NCBI RefSeq assembly: GCF_964355755.1
Contig: NC_092678.1
Location: 10,204,922 to 10,268,921, forward strand
DNA length: 64,000 nt
From: Antedon mediterranea
Lineage: Eukaryota; Echinodermata; Crinoidea; Comatulida; Antedonidae
Direction: 5' to 3'
Position 1 is the first letter of the stretch, and each line of letters begins with the position of its first letter. Both the position numbers and the translations under genes were made by a program. A model generated the notes under the pieces. The model was not told the DNA's origin, did no database searches, and worked only from the letters and a program-made list of their open reading frames with translations. Below, piece after piece: positions 9,679 through 22,100 of this stretch.

Positions 9679-11272
9679 TTTTCCAATACCATATTAAGCT
9701 ATTTTGTGCAATTTGATGTTTTTGTGTAACCAAGTTTTTTGAAATGCGATTTGAAGATATTCTGAGGACTCTGGTGTTTTTATGTTAAAAAGTTTTTTCG
9801 AAAATCACAAAATGGTCTAAAACGTCTCCAAATGCGATTTGAAGATATTCTGAGCACTTTGGTGTTTTTATGTTAAAAAGTTTTTTCGAAAATCACAAAA
9901 TGGTCTAAAACGTCTCCAAATGCGAGTTGAAGCTATTCTGTACACTTTGATGTTTTGTGTGAAAAAGTTTTGTCGAAATGCTCAAAATGGTCTAAAACGT
10001 TTTTAAAACGATATTAAGCTATTTTGTGCTCTTTGATGTTTTTGTGTAACCAAGTTTTTTCGAAAATCACAAAATGGTCTAAAACGTCTCCAAATGCGAT
10101 TTGAAGCTTTTCTAAGCACTTTGGTGTTTTTATGTTAACAAGTTTTTTCGCAAATCACAAAATTGTCTAAAACGTCTCCAAATGCGATTTGAAGATATTC
10201 TGAGCACATTGGTGTTTTTATGTTAAAAAAGTTTTTTCGAAAATCACAAAATGGTCTAAAACGTTTCCAAATGCGATTTGAAGCTCTTCTGTACACTTTG
10301 ATGTTTTGTGTGAAAAAGTTTTTTCGAAATGCTCAAAATGGTCTAAAACGTTTTTAAATACGATATTAAGCTGTTTTGTGCACTTTGATGGTTTGTGTGA
10401 AAAGTTTTAACGAAATGCTCAAAATGGTCAAAAACGGTTTCTAATGTGATTTTAAGCACTTTGATGTTTTTGTGTAACCAAGTTTTTTCGAAAATCACAA
10501 ATTGGTCTAAAACGTCTCCAAATGCGATTTGAAGCTTTTCTAAACACTTTGGTGCTTTTATGTTAACAAGTTTTTTCGAAAATCACAAAATGGTCTAAAA
10601 CGTCTCCAAATGCGATTTGAAGCTTTTCTAAACACTTTGGTGTTTTTATGTTAACAAGTTTTTTCGAAAATCACAAAATGGTCTAAAACGTCTTCAAATG
10701 CGATTTGAAGATATTCTGAGCACTTTGGTGTTTTTCTGTTAAAAAGTTTTTTCGAAAATCACAAAATGGTCTAAAACGTCTCCAAATGCGATTTGAAGCT
10801 CTTCTGTACACTTTGATGTTTTGTGTGAAAAAGTTTTCTCGAAATGCTCAAAATGGTCTAAAACGTTTTCCAATACCATATTAAGCTATTTTGTGCAATT
10901 TGATGTTTTTATGTAACCAAGTTTTTTGAAATGCGATTTGAAGATATTCTGAGCACTTTGGTGTTTTTATGTTAAAAAGTTTTTTCGAAAATCACAAAAT
11001 GGTCTAAAACGTCTCCAAATGCGATTTGAAGATATTCTGAGCACTTTGGTGTTTTTATGTTAAAAAGTTTTTTCGAAAATCACAAAATGGTCTAAAACGT
11101 CTCCAAATGCGATTTGAAGCTATTCTGTACACTTTGATGTTTTGTGTGAAAAAGTTTTGTCGAAATGCTCAAAATGGTCTAAAACGTTTTTAAAACGATA
11201 TTAAGCTATTTTGTGCTCTTTGATGTTTTTGTGTAACCAAGTTTTTTCGAAAATCACAAAATGGTCTAAAAC

Positions 11273-11884
11273 GTCTCCAAATGCGATTTGAAGATATTCT
11301 GAGCACTTTGGTGTTTTTATGTTAAAAAGTATTTTCGAAAATCACAAAATGGTCTAAAACGTCTCCAAATGCGATTTGAAGCTCTTCTGTACACTTTGAT
11401 GTTTTGTGTGAAAAAGTTTAGTCGAAATGCTCAAAATGGTCTATAACGTTTTTAAAACGATATTAAGCTATTTTGTGCTCTTTGATGTTTTTGTGTAACC
11501 AAGTTTCATCGAAAATCACAAAATGGTCTAAAACGTCTCCAAATGCGATTTGAAGATATTCTGAGCACTTTGGTGTTTTTATGTTAACAAGTTTTTTCGA
11601 AAATCACAAAATGGTCTAAAACGTCTCCAAATGCGATTTGAAGATATTCTGAGCACTTTGGTGTTTTTATGTTAAAAAGTTTTTTCGAAAATCACAAAAT
11701 GGTCTAAAACGTCTCCAAATGCGATTTGAAGCTATTCTATACACTTTGATGTTTTGTGTTAAAAAGTTTTGTCGAAATGCTCAAAATGGTTTAAAACGTT
11801 TTTAAAACGATATTAAGCTATTTTGTGCTCTTTGATGTTTTTGTGTAACCAAGTTTCATCGAAATGAACAAAATGGTCTAAAAC
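11273..11884. repeat. Linker between X1 and Y2 (B-C'-D-B-B-C-D)
   Basis: Seven monomers start at 11273, 11361, 11448, 11535, 11623, 11711 and 11798. The C' monomer ends in GGTCTATAACG in place of GGTCTAAAACG, a private variant also seen near 42066, 54066 and 57763. The stretch matches 41897-42508 at a constant offset of 30,624 bp. No gene is present. Confidence 0.88.
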
Positions 11885-14800
11885 GTCTCCAAATGCGATT
11901 TGAAGCTTTTCCAAGCACTTTGCTGTTTTTATGTTAACAAGTTTTTTCGAAAATCACAAAATTGTCTAAAACGTCTCAAAATGCGATTTGAAGGTATTCT
12001 GAGCACTTTGGTGTTTTTGTGTGAAAAGTTTTAACGAAAAGCTCAAAATGGTCTAAAACGGTTCTAATGTGATTTTAAGCACTTTGATGTTTTTGTACAA
12101 CCAAGTTTCATCGAAATGCTCAAAATGGTCTAAAACGTTTTTAAAACGATATTAAGCTATTTTGTGCTCTTTGATGTTTTTGTGTAACCAAGTTTTTTCG
12201 AAAATCACAAAATGGTCTAAAACGTCTCCAAATGCGATTTGAAGCTTTTCTAAGCACTTTGGTGTTTTTATGTTAACAAGTTTTTTCGAAAATCACAAAA
12301 TGGTCTAAAACGTCTCCAAATGCGATTTGAAGATATTCTGAGCACTTTGGTGTTTTTCTGTTAAAAAGTATTTTCGAAAATCACAAAATGGTCTAAAACG
12401 TCTCCAAATGCAATTTGAAGCTATTCTGTACACTTTGATGTTTTGTGTGAAAAAGTTTTGTCAAAATGCTCAAAATGGTCTAAAACGTTTTTAAAACGAT
12501 ATTAAGCTATTTTGTGCTCTTTGATGTTTTTGTATAACCAAGTTTTTTCGAAAATCACAAAATGGTCTAAAACGTCTCCAAATGCGATTTGAAGCTTTTC
12601 TAAACACTTTGGTGTTTTTATGTTAACAAGTTTTTTCGAAAATCACAAAATGGTCTAAAACGTCTCCAAATCCGATTTGAAGCTATTCTGTACACTTTGA
12701 TGTTTTGTGTGAAAAAGTTTTGTCGAAATGCTCAAAATGGTCTAAAACGTTTTTAAAACGATATTAAGCTATTTTGTGCTCTTTGATGTTTTTGTGTAAC
12801 CAAGTTTCATCGATATGAACAAAATGGTCTAAAACGTCTCAAAATGCGATTTGAAGGTATTCTGAGCACTTTGGTGTTTTTGGGTGAAAAGTTTTAACGA
12901 AATGCTCAAAATGGTCTAAAACGGTTTCTAATGTGATTTTAAGCACTTTGAAGTATTTGTAAAAACAAGTTTCATCGAAATGCACAAAATAGTCTAAAAC
13001 GTCTCCAAATGCGATTTGAAGCTTTTCTAAGCACTTTGGTGTTTTTATGTTAACAAGTTTTTTCGAAAATCACAAAATGGTCTAAAACGTCTCCAAATGC
13101 GATTTGAAGATATTCTGAGCACTTTGGTGTTTTTATGTTAAAAAGTATTTTCGAAAATCACAAAATGGTCTAAAACGTCTCCAAATGCGATTTGAAGCTC
13201 TTCTGTACACTTTGATGTTTTGTGTGAAAAAGTTTAGTCGAAATGCTCAAAATGGTCTAAAACGTTTTTAAAACGATATTAAGCTATTTTGTGCTCTTTG
13301 ATGTTTTTGTGTAACCAAGTTTCATCGAAAATCACAAAATGGTCTAAAACGTCTCCAAATGCGATTTGAAGCTTTTCCAAGCACTTTGCTGTTTTTATGT
13401 TAACAAGTTTTTTCGAAAATCACAAAATGGTCTAAAACGTCTCAAAATACGATATTAAGCTGTTTTGTGCACTTTGATGATTTGTGTGAAAAGTTTTAAC
13501 GAAATGCTCAAAATGGTCTAAAACGGTTTCTAATGTGATTTTAAGCACTTTGATGTTTTTATGTAGCCAAGTTTTTTCGAAAATCACAAAATGGTCAAAA
13601 ACGTCTCCAAATGCGATTTGAAGCTTTTCTAAGCACTTTGGTGTTTTTATGTTAACAAGTTTTTTCGAAAATCACAAAATGGTCTAAAACGTCTTCAAAT
13701 GCGATTTGAAGATATTCTGAGCACTTTGGTGTTTTTCTGTTAAAAAGTATTTTCGAAAATCACAAAAGGGTCTATAACGTCTCCAAATGCGATTTGAAGC
13801 TATTCTAGACACTTTGATGTTTTGTGTGAAAAATTTTCTCGAAATGCTCAAAATGGTCTAAAACGTTTTAAGCTATTTTGTGCAATTTGATGTTTTTGTG
13901 TAACCAAGTTTTTTGAAATGCGATTTGAAGATATTCTGAGGACTTTGGTGTTTTTATGTTAAAAAGTTTTTTCGAAAATCACAAAATGGTCTAAAACGTC
14001 TCCAAATGCGATTTGAAGATATTCTGAGCACTTTGGTGTTTTTATGTTAAAAAGTTTTTTGGAAAATCACAAAATGGTCTAAAACGACTCCAAATGCGAT
14101 TTGAAGCTATCCTGTACACTTTGATGTTTTGTGTGAAAAAGTTTTGTCGAAATGCTCAAAATGATCTAAAACGTTTTTAAAACGATATTAAGCTATTTTG
14201 TGCTCTTTGATGTTTTTGTGTATCCAAGTTTCATCGAAATGAACAAAATGGTCTAAAACGTTTTTAAATACCATATTAAGCTGTTTTGTGCACTTTGATG
14301 ATTTGTGTGAAAAGTTTTAACGAAATGCTCAAAATAGTCTAAAACGGTTTCTAATGTGATTTTAAGCACTTTGATGTTTTTGTGTAACCAAGTTTTATCG
14401 AAATGAACAAAATGGTCTAAAACGTCTCCAAATGCAATTTGAAGCTTTTCCAAGCACTTTGCTGTTTTTATATTAAGTTTTTTCGAAAATCACAAAATGG
14501 TCTAAAACGTCTCTAAATGCGATTTGAAGGTATTCTGAGCAATTTGGTGTTTTTGTGTGAAAAGTTTTAACGAAATGCTCAAAATTGTCTAAAACGGTTT
14601 CTAATGTGATTTTAAGCACTTTGATGTTTTTGTAAAACCAAGTTTCATCGAAATGCACAAAATGGTCTAAAACGTCTCCAAATGCGATTTGAAGCTATTC
14701 TGTACACTTTGATGTTTTGTGTGAAAAAAGTTTTGTCGAAATGCTCAAAATGGTCTAAAACGTTTTTAAAACGATATTAAGCTATTTTGTGCTCTTTGAT

Positions 14801-15791
14801 GTTTTTGTGTAACCAAGTTTTATCGAAATGAACAAAATGGTCTAAAACGTCTCCAAATGCGATTTGAAGCTTTTCCAAGCACTTTGCTGTTTTTATGTTA
14901 ACAGGTTTTTTCGAAAATCACAAAATGGTCTAAAACGTCTCAAAATGCGATTTGAAGGTATTCTGAGCACTTTGGTGTTTTTGTGTGAAAAGTTTTAACG
15001 AAATGCTCAAAATTGTCTAAAACGGTTTCTAATGTGATTTTAAGCACTTTGATGTTTTTGTAAAACCAAGTTTCATCGAAATGCACAAAATGGTCTAAAA
15101 TGTCTCCAAATGCGATTTGAAGCTTTTCCAAGCACTTTGCTGTTTTTATGTTAACAAGCTTTTTCGAAAATCACAAAATGGTCTAAAACGTCTCCAAATG
15201 TGATTTGAAGATATTCTGAGCACTTTGGTATTTTTATGTTAAAAAGTTTTTTCGAAAATCACAAAATGGTCTAAAACGTCTCCAAATGCGATTTGAAGAT
15301 ATTCTGAGCACTTTGGTGTTTTTATGTTAAAAAGTTTTTTCGAAAATCACAAAATGGTCTAAAACGTCTCCAAATGCGATTTGAAGCTATTCTGTACACT
15401 TTGATGTTTTGTGTGAAAAAGTTTTGTCGAAATGCTCAAAATGGTTTAAAACGTTTTTAAAACGATATTAAGCTATTTTGTGCTCTTTGATGTTTTTGTA
15501 TAACCAAGTTTCATCGAAATGCACAAAATGGTCTAAAACGTCTCCAAATACGATTTGAAGCTTTTCCAAGCACTTTGCTGTTTTTATGTTAACAAGTTTT
15601 TTCGAAAATCACAAAATTGTCTAAAACGTCTCAAAATGCGATTTGAAGGTATTCTGAGCACTTTGGTGTTTTTGTGTGAAAAGTTTTAACGAAAAGCTCA
15701 AAATGGTCTAAAACGGTTCTAATGTGATTTTAAGCACTTTGATGTTTTTGTACAACCAAGTTTCATCGAAATGCTCAAAATGGTCTAAAAC
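11885..15791. repeat. Module Y, copy 2
   Basis: It matches copy 1 with a constant offset of 11,888 bp up to about 1978, and 11,874 bp afterwards. The 14-bp difference is a deletion inside the H head at about 13866, where GTTTTAAGC replaces GTTTTCCAATACCATTATTA plus AGC. All other diagnostic variants of Y1 are kept, including CGATATGAAC at 12811. At its end the D monomer leads into module Z instead of X. Confidence 0.92.
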
Positions 15792-17413
15792 GTTTTTAAA
15801 ACGATATTAAGCTATTTTGTGCTCTTTGATGTTTTTGTGTAACCAAGTTTTTTTCGAAAATCACAAAATGGTCTAAAACGTCTCCAAATGCGATTTGAAG
15901 CTTTTCTAAGCACTTTGGTGTTTTTATGTTAACAAGTTTTTTCGAAAATCGCAAAATGGTCTAAAACGTCTCAAAATGCGATTTGAAGGTATTCTGAGCA
16001 CTTTGGTGTTTTTGTGTGAAAAGTTTTAACGAAATGCTCAAAATGGTCTAAAACGGTTTCTAATGTGATTTTAACCACTTTGATGTTTTTGTGTAACCAA
16101 GTTCTTTTCGAAAATCACAAAATGGTCTAAAACGTCTCCAAATGCGATTTGAAGCTTTTCTAAGCACTTTGGTGTTTTTATGTTAACAAGTTTTTTCGAA
16201 AATCACAAAATGGTCTAAAACGTCTCAAAATGCGATTTGAAGGTATTCTGAGCACTTTGGTGTTTTTGTGTGAAAAGTTTTAACGAAATGCTCAAAATGG
16301 TCTAAAACGGTTTCTAATGTGATTTTAACCACTTTGATGTTTTTGTGTAACCAAGTTTTTTCGAAAATCACAAAATGGTCTAAAACGTCTCCAAATGCGA
16401 TTTGAAGCTTTTCTAAGCACTTTGGTGTTTTTATGTTAACAAGTTTTTTCGAAAATCACAAAATGGTCTAAAACGTCTCCAAATGCGATTTGAAGCTATT
16501 CTGTACACTTTGATGTTTTGTGTGAAAAAAGTTTTGTCGAAATGCTCAAAATGGTCTAAAACGTTTTTAAAACGATATTAAGCTATTTTGTGCTCTTTGA
16601 TGTTTTTGTGTAACCAAGTTTTATCGAAATGAACAAAATGTTCTAAAACGTCTCCAAATGCGATTTGAAGCTTTTCCAAGCACTTTGCTGTTTTTATGTT
16701 AAGTTTTTTCGAAAATCACAAAATGGTCTAAAACGTCTCTAAATGCGATTTGAAGGTATTCTGAGCACTTTGGTGTTTTTGTGTGAAAAGTTTTAACGAA
16801 ATGCTCAAAATTGTCTAAAACGGTTTCTAATGTGATTTTAAGCACTTTGATGTTTTTGTAAAACCAAGTTTCATCGAAATGCACAAAATGGTCTAAAATG
16901 TCTCCAAATGCGATTTGAAGCTTTTCCAAGCACTTTGCTGTTTTTATGTTAACAAGCTTTTTCGAAAATCACAAAATGGTCTAAAACGTCTCCAAATGTG
17001 ATTTGAAGATATTCTGAGCACTTTGGTGTTTTTATGTTAAAAAGTTTTTTGGAAAATCACAAAATGGTCTAAAACGACTCCAAATGCGATTTGAAGCTAT
17101 CCTGTACACTTTGATGTTTTGTGTGAAAAAGTTTTGTCGAAATGCTCAAAATGATCTAAAACGTTTTTAAAACGATATTAAGCTATTTTGTGCTCTTTGA
17201 TGTTTTTGTGTATCCAAGTTTCATCGAAATGAACAAAATGGTCTAAAACGTTTTTAAATACGATATTAAGCTGTTTTGTGCACTTTGATGATTTGTGTGA
17301 AAAGTTTTAACGAAATGCTCAAAATAGTCTAAAACGGTTTCTAATGTGATTTTAAGCACTTTGATGTTTTTGTGTAACCAAGTTTTTTCGGAAATCACAA
17401 AATGGTCTAAAAC
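15792..17413. repeat. Module Z, copy 1, with its exit monomers
   Basis: The order is D(88 bp, one extra T)-A1-E-F79-A1-E-F78-A1-C(88)-D-A2(85)-E-F-A2-B-C-D-G'-F, with starts 15792, 15880, 15968, 16055, 16134, 16222, 16309, 16387, 16475, 16563, 16650, 16735, 16822, 16900, 16988, 17076, 17163, 17250 and 17336. The diagnostic marks are AAGTTTTTTTCG near 15846 and AAAATCGCAAAATGG near 15946. The last five monomers resemble 2124-2549 of module Y. No gene is present. Confidence 0.88.
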
Positions 17414-19132
17414 GTCTCCAAATGCGATTTGAAGCTTTTCTAAGCACTTTGGTGTTTTTATGTTAACAAGTTTTTTCGAAAATCACAAAATGGTCTAAAA
17501 CGTCTCAAAATGCGATTTGAAGGTAATCTGAGCACTTTGGTGTTTTTGTGTGAAAAGTTTTAACGAAATGCTCAAAATGGTCTAAAACGGTTTCTAATGT
17601 GATTTTAACAACTTTGATGTTTTTGTGTAACCAAGTTTTTTCGAAAATCACAAAATGGTCTAAAACGTTTCCAAATGCGATTTGAAGCTTTTCTAAGCAC
17701 TTTGGTGTTTTTATGTTAACAAGTTTTTTCGAAAATCACAAAATGGTCTAAAACGTCTGCAAATGCGATTTGAAGATATTCTGAGCACTTTGGTGTTTTT
17801 CTGTTAAAAAGTATTTTCGAAAATCACAAAATGGTCTAAAACGTCTCCAAATGCAATTTGAAGCTATTCTGTACACTTTGATGTTTTGTGTGAAAAAGTT
17901 TTGTCAAAATGCTCAAAATGGTCTAAAACGTTTTTAAAACGATATTAAGCTATTTTGTGCTCTTTGATGTTTTTGTATAACCAAGTTTTTTCGAAATGAA
18001 CAAAATGGTCTAAAACGTCTCCAAATGCGATTTGAAGCTTTTCTAAACACTTTGGTGTTTTTATGTTAACAAGTTTTTTCGAAAATCACAAAATGGTCTA
18101 AAACGTCTCCAAATCCGATTTGAAGCTATTCTGTACACTTTGATGTTTTGTGTGAAAAAGTTTTGTCGAAATGCTCAAAATGGTCTAAAACGTTTTTAAA
18201 ACGATATTAAGCTATTTTGTGCTCTTTGATGTTTTTGTGTAACCAAGTTTCATCGATATGAACAAAATGGTCTAAAACGTCTCAAAATGCGATTTGAAGG
18301 TATTCTGAGCACTTTGGTGTTTTTGGGTGAAAAGTTTTAACGAAATGCTCAAAATGGTCTAAAACGGTTTCTAATGTGATTTTAAGCACTTTGAAGTATT
18401 TGTAAAAACAAGTTTCATCGAAATGCACAAAATAGTCTAAAACGTCTCCAAATGCGATTTGAAGCTTTTCTAAGCACTTTGGTGTTTTTATGTTAACAAG
18501 TTTTTTCGAAAATCACAAAATGGTCTAAAACGTCTCCAAATGCGATTTGAAGATATTCTGAGCACTTTGGTGTTTTTATGTTAAAAAGTATTTTCGAAAA
18601 TCACAAAATGGTCTAAAACGTCTCCAAATGCGATTTGAAGCTCTTCTGTACACTTTGATGTTTTGTGTGAAAAAGTTTAGTCGAAATGCTCAAAATGGTC
18701 TAAAACGTTTTTAAAACGATATTAAGCTATTTTGTGCTCTTTGATGTTTTTGTGTAACCAAGTTTCATCGAAATGAACAAAATGGTCTAAAACGTCTCCA
18801 AATGCGATTTGAAGCTTTTCTAAGCACTTTGGTGTTTTTATGTTAACAAGTTTTTTCGAAAATCACAAAATGGTCTAAAACGTCTCCAAATGCGATTTGA
18901 AGATATTCTGAGCACTTTGCTGTTTTTATGTTAACAAGTTTTTTCGAAAATCACAAAATGGTCTAAAACGTCTCAAAATGCTATTTGAAGGTATTCTGAG
19001 CACTTTGGTGTTTTTGTGTGAAAAGTTTTAACGAAATGCTCAAAATGGTCTAAAACGGTTCTAATGTGATTTTAAACACTTTGATGTTTTGTGTGAAAAA
19101 GTTTTGTCAAAATGCTGAAAATGGTCTAAAAC
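17414..19132. repeat. A1-E-F trimer, partial Y and F/C hybrid
   Basis: A trimer (17414-17666) is followed by A1-B-C-D-A1-C-D-E-F-A1-B-C'-D like the first 1.4 kb of Y, including CGATATGAAC at 18254. It then carries A1-B-E and an F/C hybrid at 19057-19132. From 17667 to about 20556 the sequence matches 58544 to about 61433 at a constant offset of 40,877 bp, and shares the private TTTTTTCGAAATGAAC near 17988. Confidence 0.87.
19057..19132 (+). repeat. Second type of F/C hybrid monomer (76 bp)
   Basis: The F head GGTTCTAATGTGATTTTAAA joins the right part of C (CACTTTGATGTTTTGTGTG, AAAAAGTTTTGTC) with a TGCTGAAAATGG end. At 76 bp it is the shortest monomer I parsed. An identical arrangement is present at 59934-60009. 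Confidence 0.85.
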
Positions 19133-22100
19133 GTTTTTAAAACGATATTAAGCTATTTTGTGCTCTTTGATGTTTTTGTATAACCAAGTTTTTTCGAAAA
19201 TCACAAAATGGTCTAAAACGTCTCCAAATGCGATTTGAAGATATTCTGAGCACTTTGGTGTTTTTATGTTAAAAAGTTTTTTCGAAAATCACAAAATGGT
19301 CTAAAACGTCTCCAAATGCGATTTGAAGATATTCTGAGCACTTTGGTGTTTTTATGTTAAAAAGTTTTTTCGAAAATCACAAAATGGTCTAAAACGTCTC
19401 CAAATGCGATTTGAAGCTATTCTATACACTTTGATGTTTTGTGTTAAAAAGTTTTGTCGAAATGCTCAAAATGGTTTAAAACGTTTTTAAAACGATATTA
19501 AGCTATTTTGTGCTCTTTGATGTTTTTGTGTAACCAAGTTTCATCGAAATGAACAAAATGGTCTAAAACGTCTCCAAATGCGATTTGAAGCTTTTCCAAG
19601 CACTTTGCTGTTTTTATGTTAACAAGTTTTTTCGAAAATCACAAAATTGTCTAAAACGTCTCAAAATGCGATTTGAAGGTATTCTGAGCACTTTGGTGTT
19701 TTTGTGTGAAAAGTTTTAACGAAAAGCTCAAAATGGTCTAAAACGGTTCTAATGTGATTTTAAGCACTTTGATGTTTTTGTACAACCAAGTTTCATCGAA
19801 ATGCTCAAAATGGTCTAAAACGTTTTTAAAACGATATTAAGCTATTTTGTGCTCTTTGATGTTTTTGTGTAACCAAGTTTTTTCGAAAATCACAAAATGG
19901 TCTAAAACGTCTCCAAATGCGATTTGAAGGTTTTCTAAGCACTTTGGTGTTTTTATGTTAACAAGTTTTTTCGAAAATCACAAAATGGTCTAAAACGTCT
20001 CAAAATGCGATTTGAAGGTATTCTGAGCACTTTGGTGTTTTTGTGTGAAAAGTTTTAACGAAATGCTCAAAATGGTCTAAAACGGTTTCTAATGTGATTT
20101 TAACCACTTTGATGTTTTTGTGTAACCAAGTTCTTTTCGAAAATCACAAAATGGTCTAAAACGTCTCCAAATGCGATTTGAAGCTTTTCTAAGCACTTTG
20201 GTGTTTTTATGTTAACAAGTTTTTTCGAAAATCACAAAATGGTCTAAAACGTCTCAAAATGCGATTTGAAGGTATTCTGAGCACTTTGGTGTTTTTGTGT
20301 GAAAAGTTTTAACGAAATGCTCAAAATGGTCTAAAACGGTTTCTAATGTGATTTTAACCACTTTGATGTTTTTGTGTAACCAAGTTTTTTCGAAAATCAC
20401 AAAATGGTCTAAAACGTCTCCAAATGCGATTTGAAGCTTTTCTAAGCACTTTGGTGTTTTTATGTTAACAAGTTTTTTCGAAAATCACAAAATGGTCTAA
20501 AACGTCTCCAAATGCGATTTGAAGCTATTCTGTACACTTTGATGTTTTGTGTGAAAAGTTTTAACAAAATGCTGAAAATGGTCTAAAACGTTTTTAAAAC
20601 GATATTAAGCTATTTTGTGCTCTTTGATGTTTTTGTATAACCAAGTTTTTTCGAAAATCACAAAATGGTCTAAAACGTCTCCAAATGCGATTTGAAGATA
20701 TTCTGAGCACTTTGGTGTTTTTATGTTAAAAAGTTTTTTCGAAAATCACAAAATGGTCTAAAACGTCTCCAAATGCGATTTGAAGATATTCTGAGCACTT
20801 TGGTGTTTTTATGTTAAAAAGTTTTTTCGAAAATCACAAAATGGTCTAAAACGTCTCCAAATGCGATTTGAAGCTATTCTATACACTTTGATGTTTTGTG
20901 TTAAAAAGTTTTGTCGAAATGCTCAAAATGGTTTAAAACGTTTTTAAAACGATATTAAGCTATTTTGTGCTCTTTGATGTTTTTGTGTAACCAAGTTTCA
21001 TCGAAATGAACAAAATGGTCTAAAACGTCTCCAAATGCGATTTGAAGCTTTTCCAAGCACTTTGCTGTTTTTATGTTAACAAGTTTTTTCGAAAATCACA
21101 AAATTGTCTAAAACGTCTCAAAATGCGATTTGAAGGTATTCTGAGCACTTTGGTGTTTTTGTGTGAAAAGTTTTAACGAAAAGCTCAAAATGGTCTAAAA
21201 CGGTTCTAATGTGATTTTAAGCACTTTGATGTTTTTGTACAACCAAGTTTCATCGAAATGCTCAAAATGGTCTAAAACGTTTTTAAAACGATATTAAGCT
21301 ATTTTGTGCTCTTTGATGTTTTTGTGTAACCAAGTTTTTTCGAAAATCACAAAATGGTCTAAAACGTCTCCAAATGCGATTTGAAGCTTTTCTAAGCACT
21401 TTGGTGTTTTTATGTTAACAAGTTTTTTCGAAAATCACAAAATGGTCTAAAACGTCTCAAAATGCGATTTGAAGGTATTCTGAGCACTTTGGTGTTTTTG
21501 TGTGAAAAGTTTTAACGAAATGCTCAAAATGGTCTAAAACGGTTTCTAATGTGATTTTAACCACTTTGATGTTTTTGTGTAACCAAGTTCTTTTCGAAAA
21601 TCACAAAATGGTCTAAAACGTCTCCAAATGCGATTTGAAGCTTTTCTAAGCACTTTGGTGTTTTTATGTTAACAAGTTTTTTCGAAAATCACAAAATGGT
21701 CTAAAACGTCTCCAAATGCGATTTGAAGCTATTCTGTACACTTTGATGTTTTGTGTGAAAAGTTTTAACGAAATGCTCAAAATTGTCTAAAACGGTTTCT
21801 AATGTGATTTTAAGCACTTTGATGTTTTTGTAAAACCAAGTTTCATCGAAATGCACAAAATGGTCTAAAACGTCTCCAAATGCGATTTGAAGCTTTTCCA
21901 AGCACTTTGGTGTTTTTATGTTAACAAGGTTTTTCGAAAATCACAAAATGGTCTAAAACGTCTCCAAATGCGATTTGAAGCTTTTCCAAGCACTTTGCTG
22001 TTTTTATGTTAACAAGTTTTTTCGAAAATCACAAAATGGTCTAAAACGTCTCAAAATACGATATTAAGCTGTTTTGTGCACTTTGATGATTTGTGTGAAA

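Larger units (their letters stand above)
3918..11272. repeat. Module X, copy 1 (7,355 bp)
   Basis: It begins with a D monomer at 3918, followed by a 17-monomer unit of 1,457 bp and a shortened second copy of it. From 6493 it continues through hybrid, A2, G, F, B, C, D and E stretches to a D ending at 11272. The segment 3918-11272 recurs at 19133-26487 with a constant offset of 15,215 bp, so the copies have no net indel. Diagnostic variants are GTAACGAAG near 7997, GATTTCAAGG near 8136, TTCTGTAACC near 8684, and an F-C hybrid at 9592-9678. No gene is present. Confidence 0.92.
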
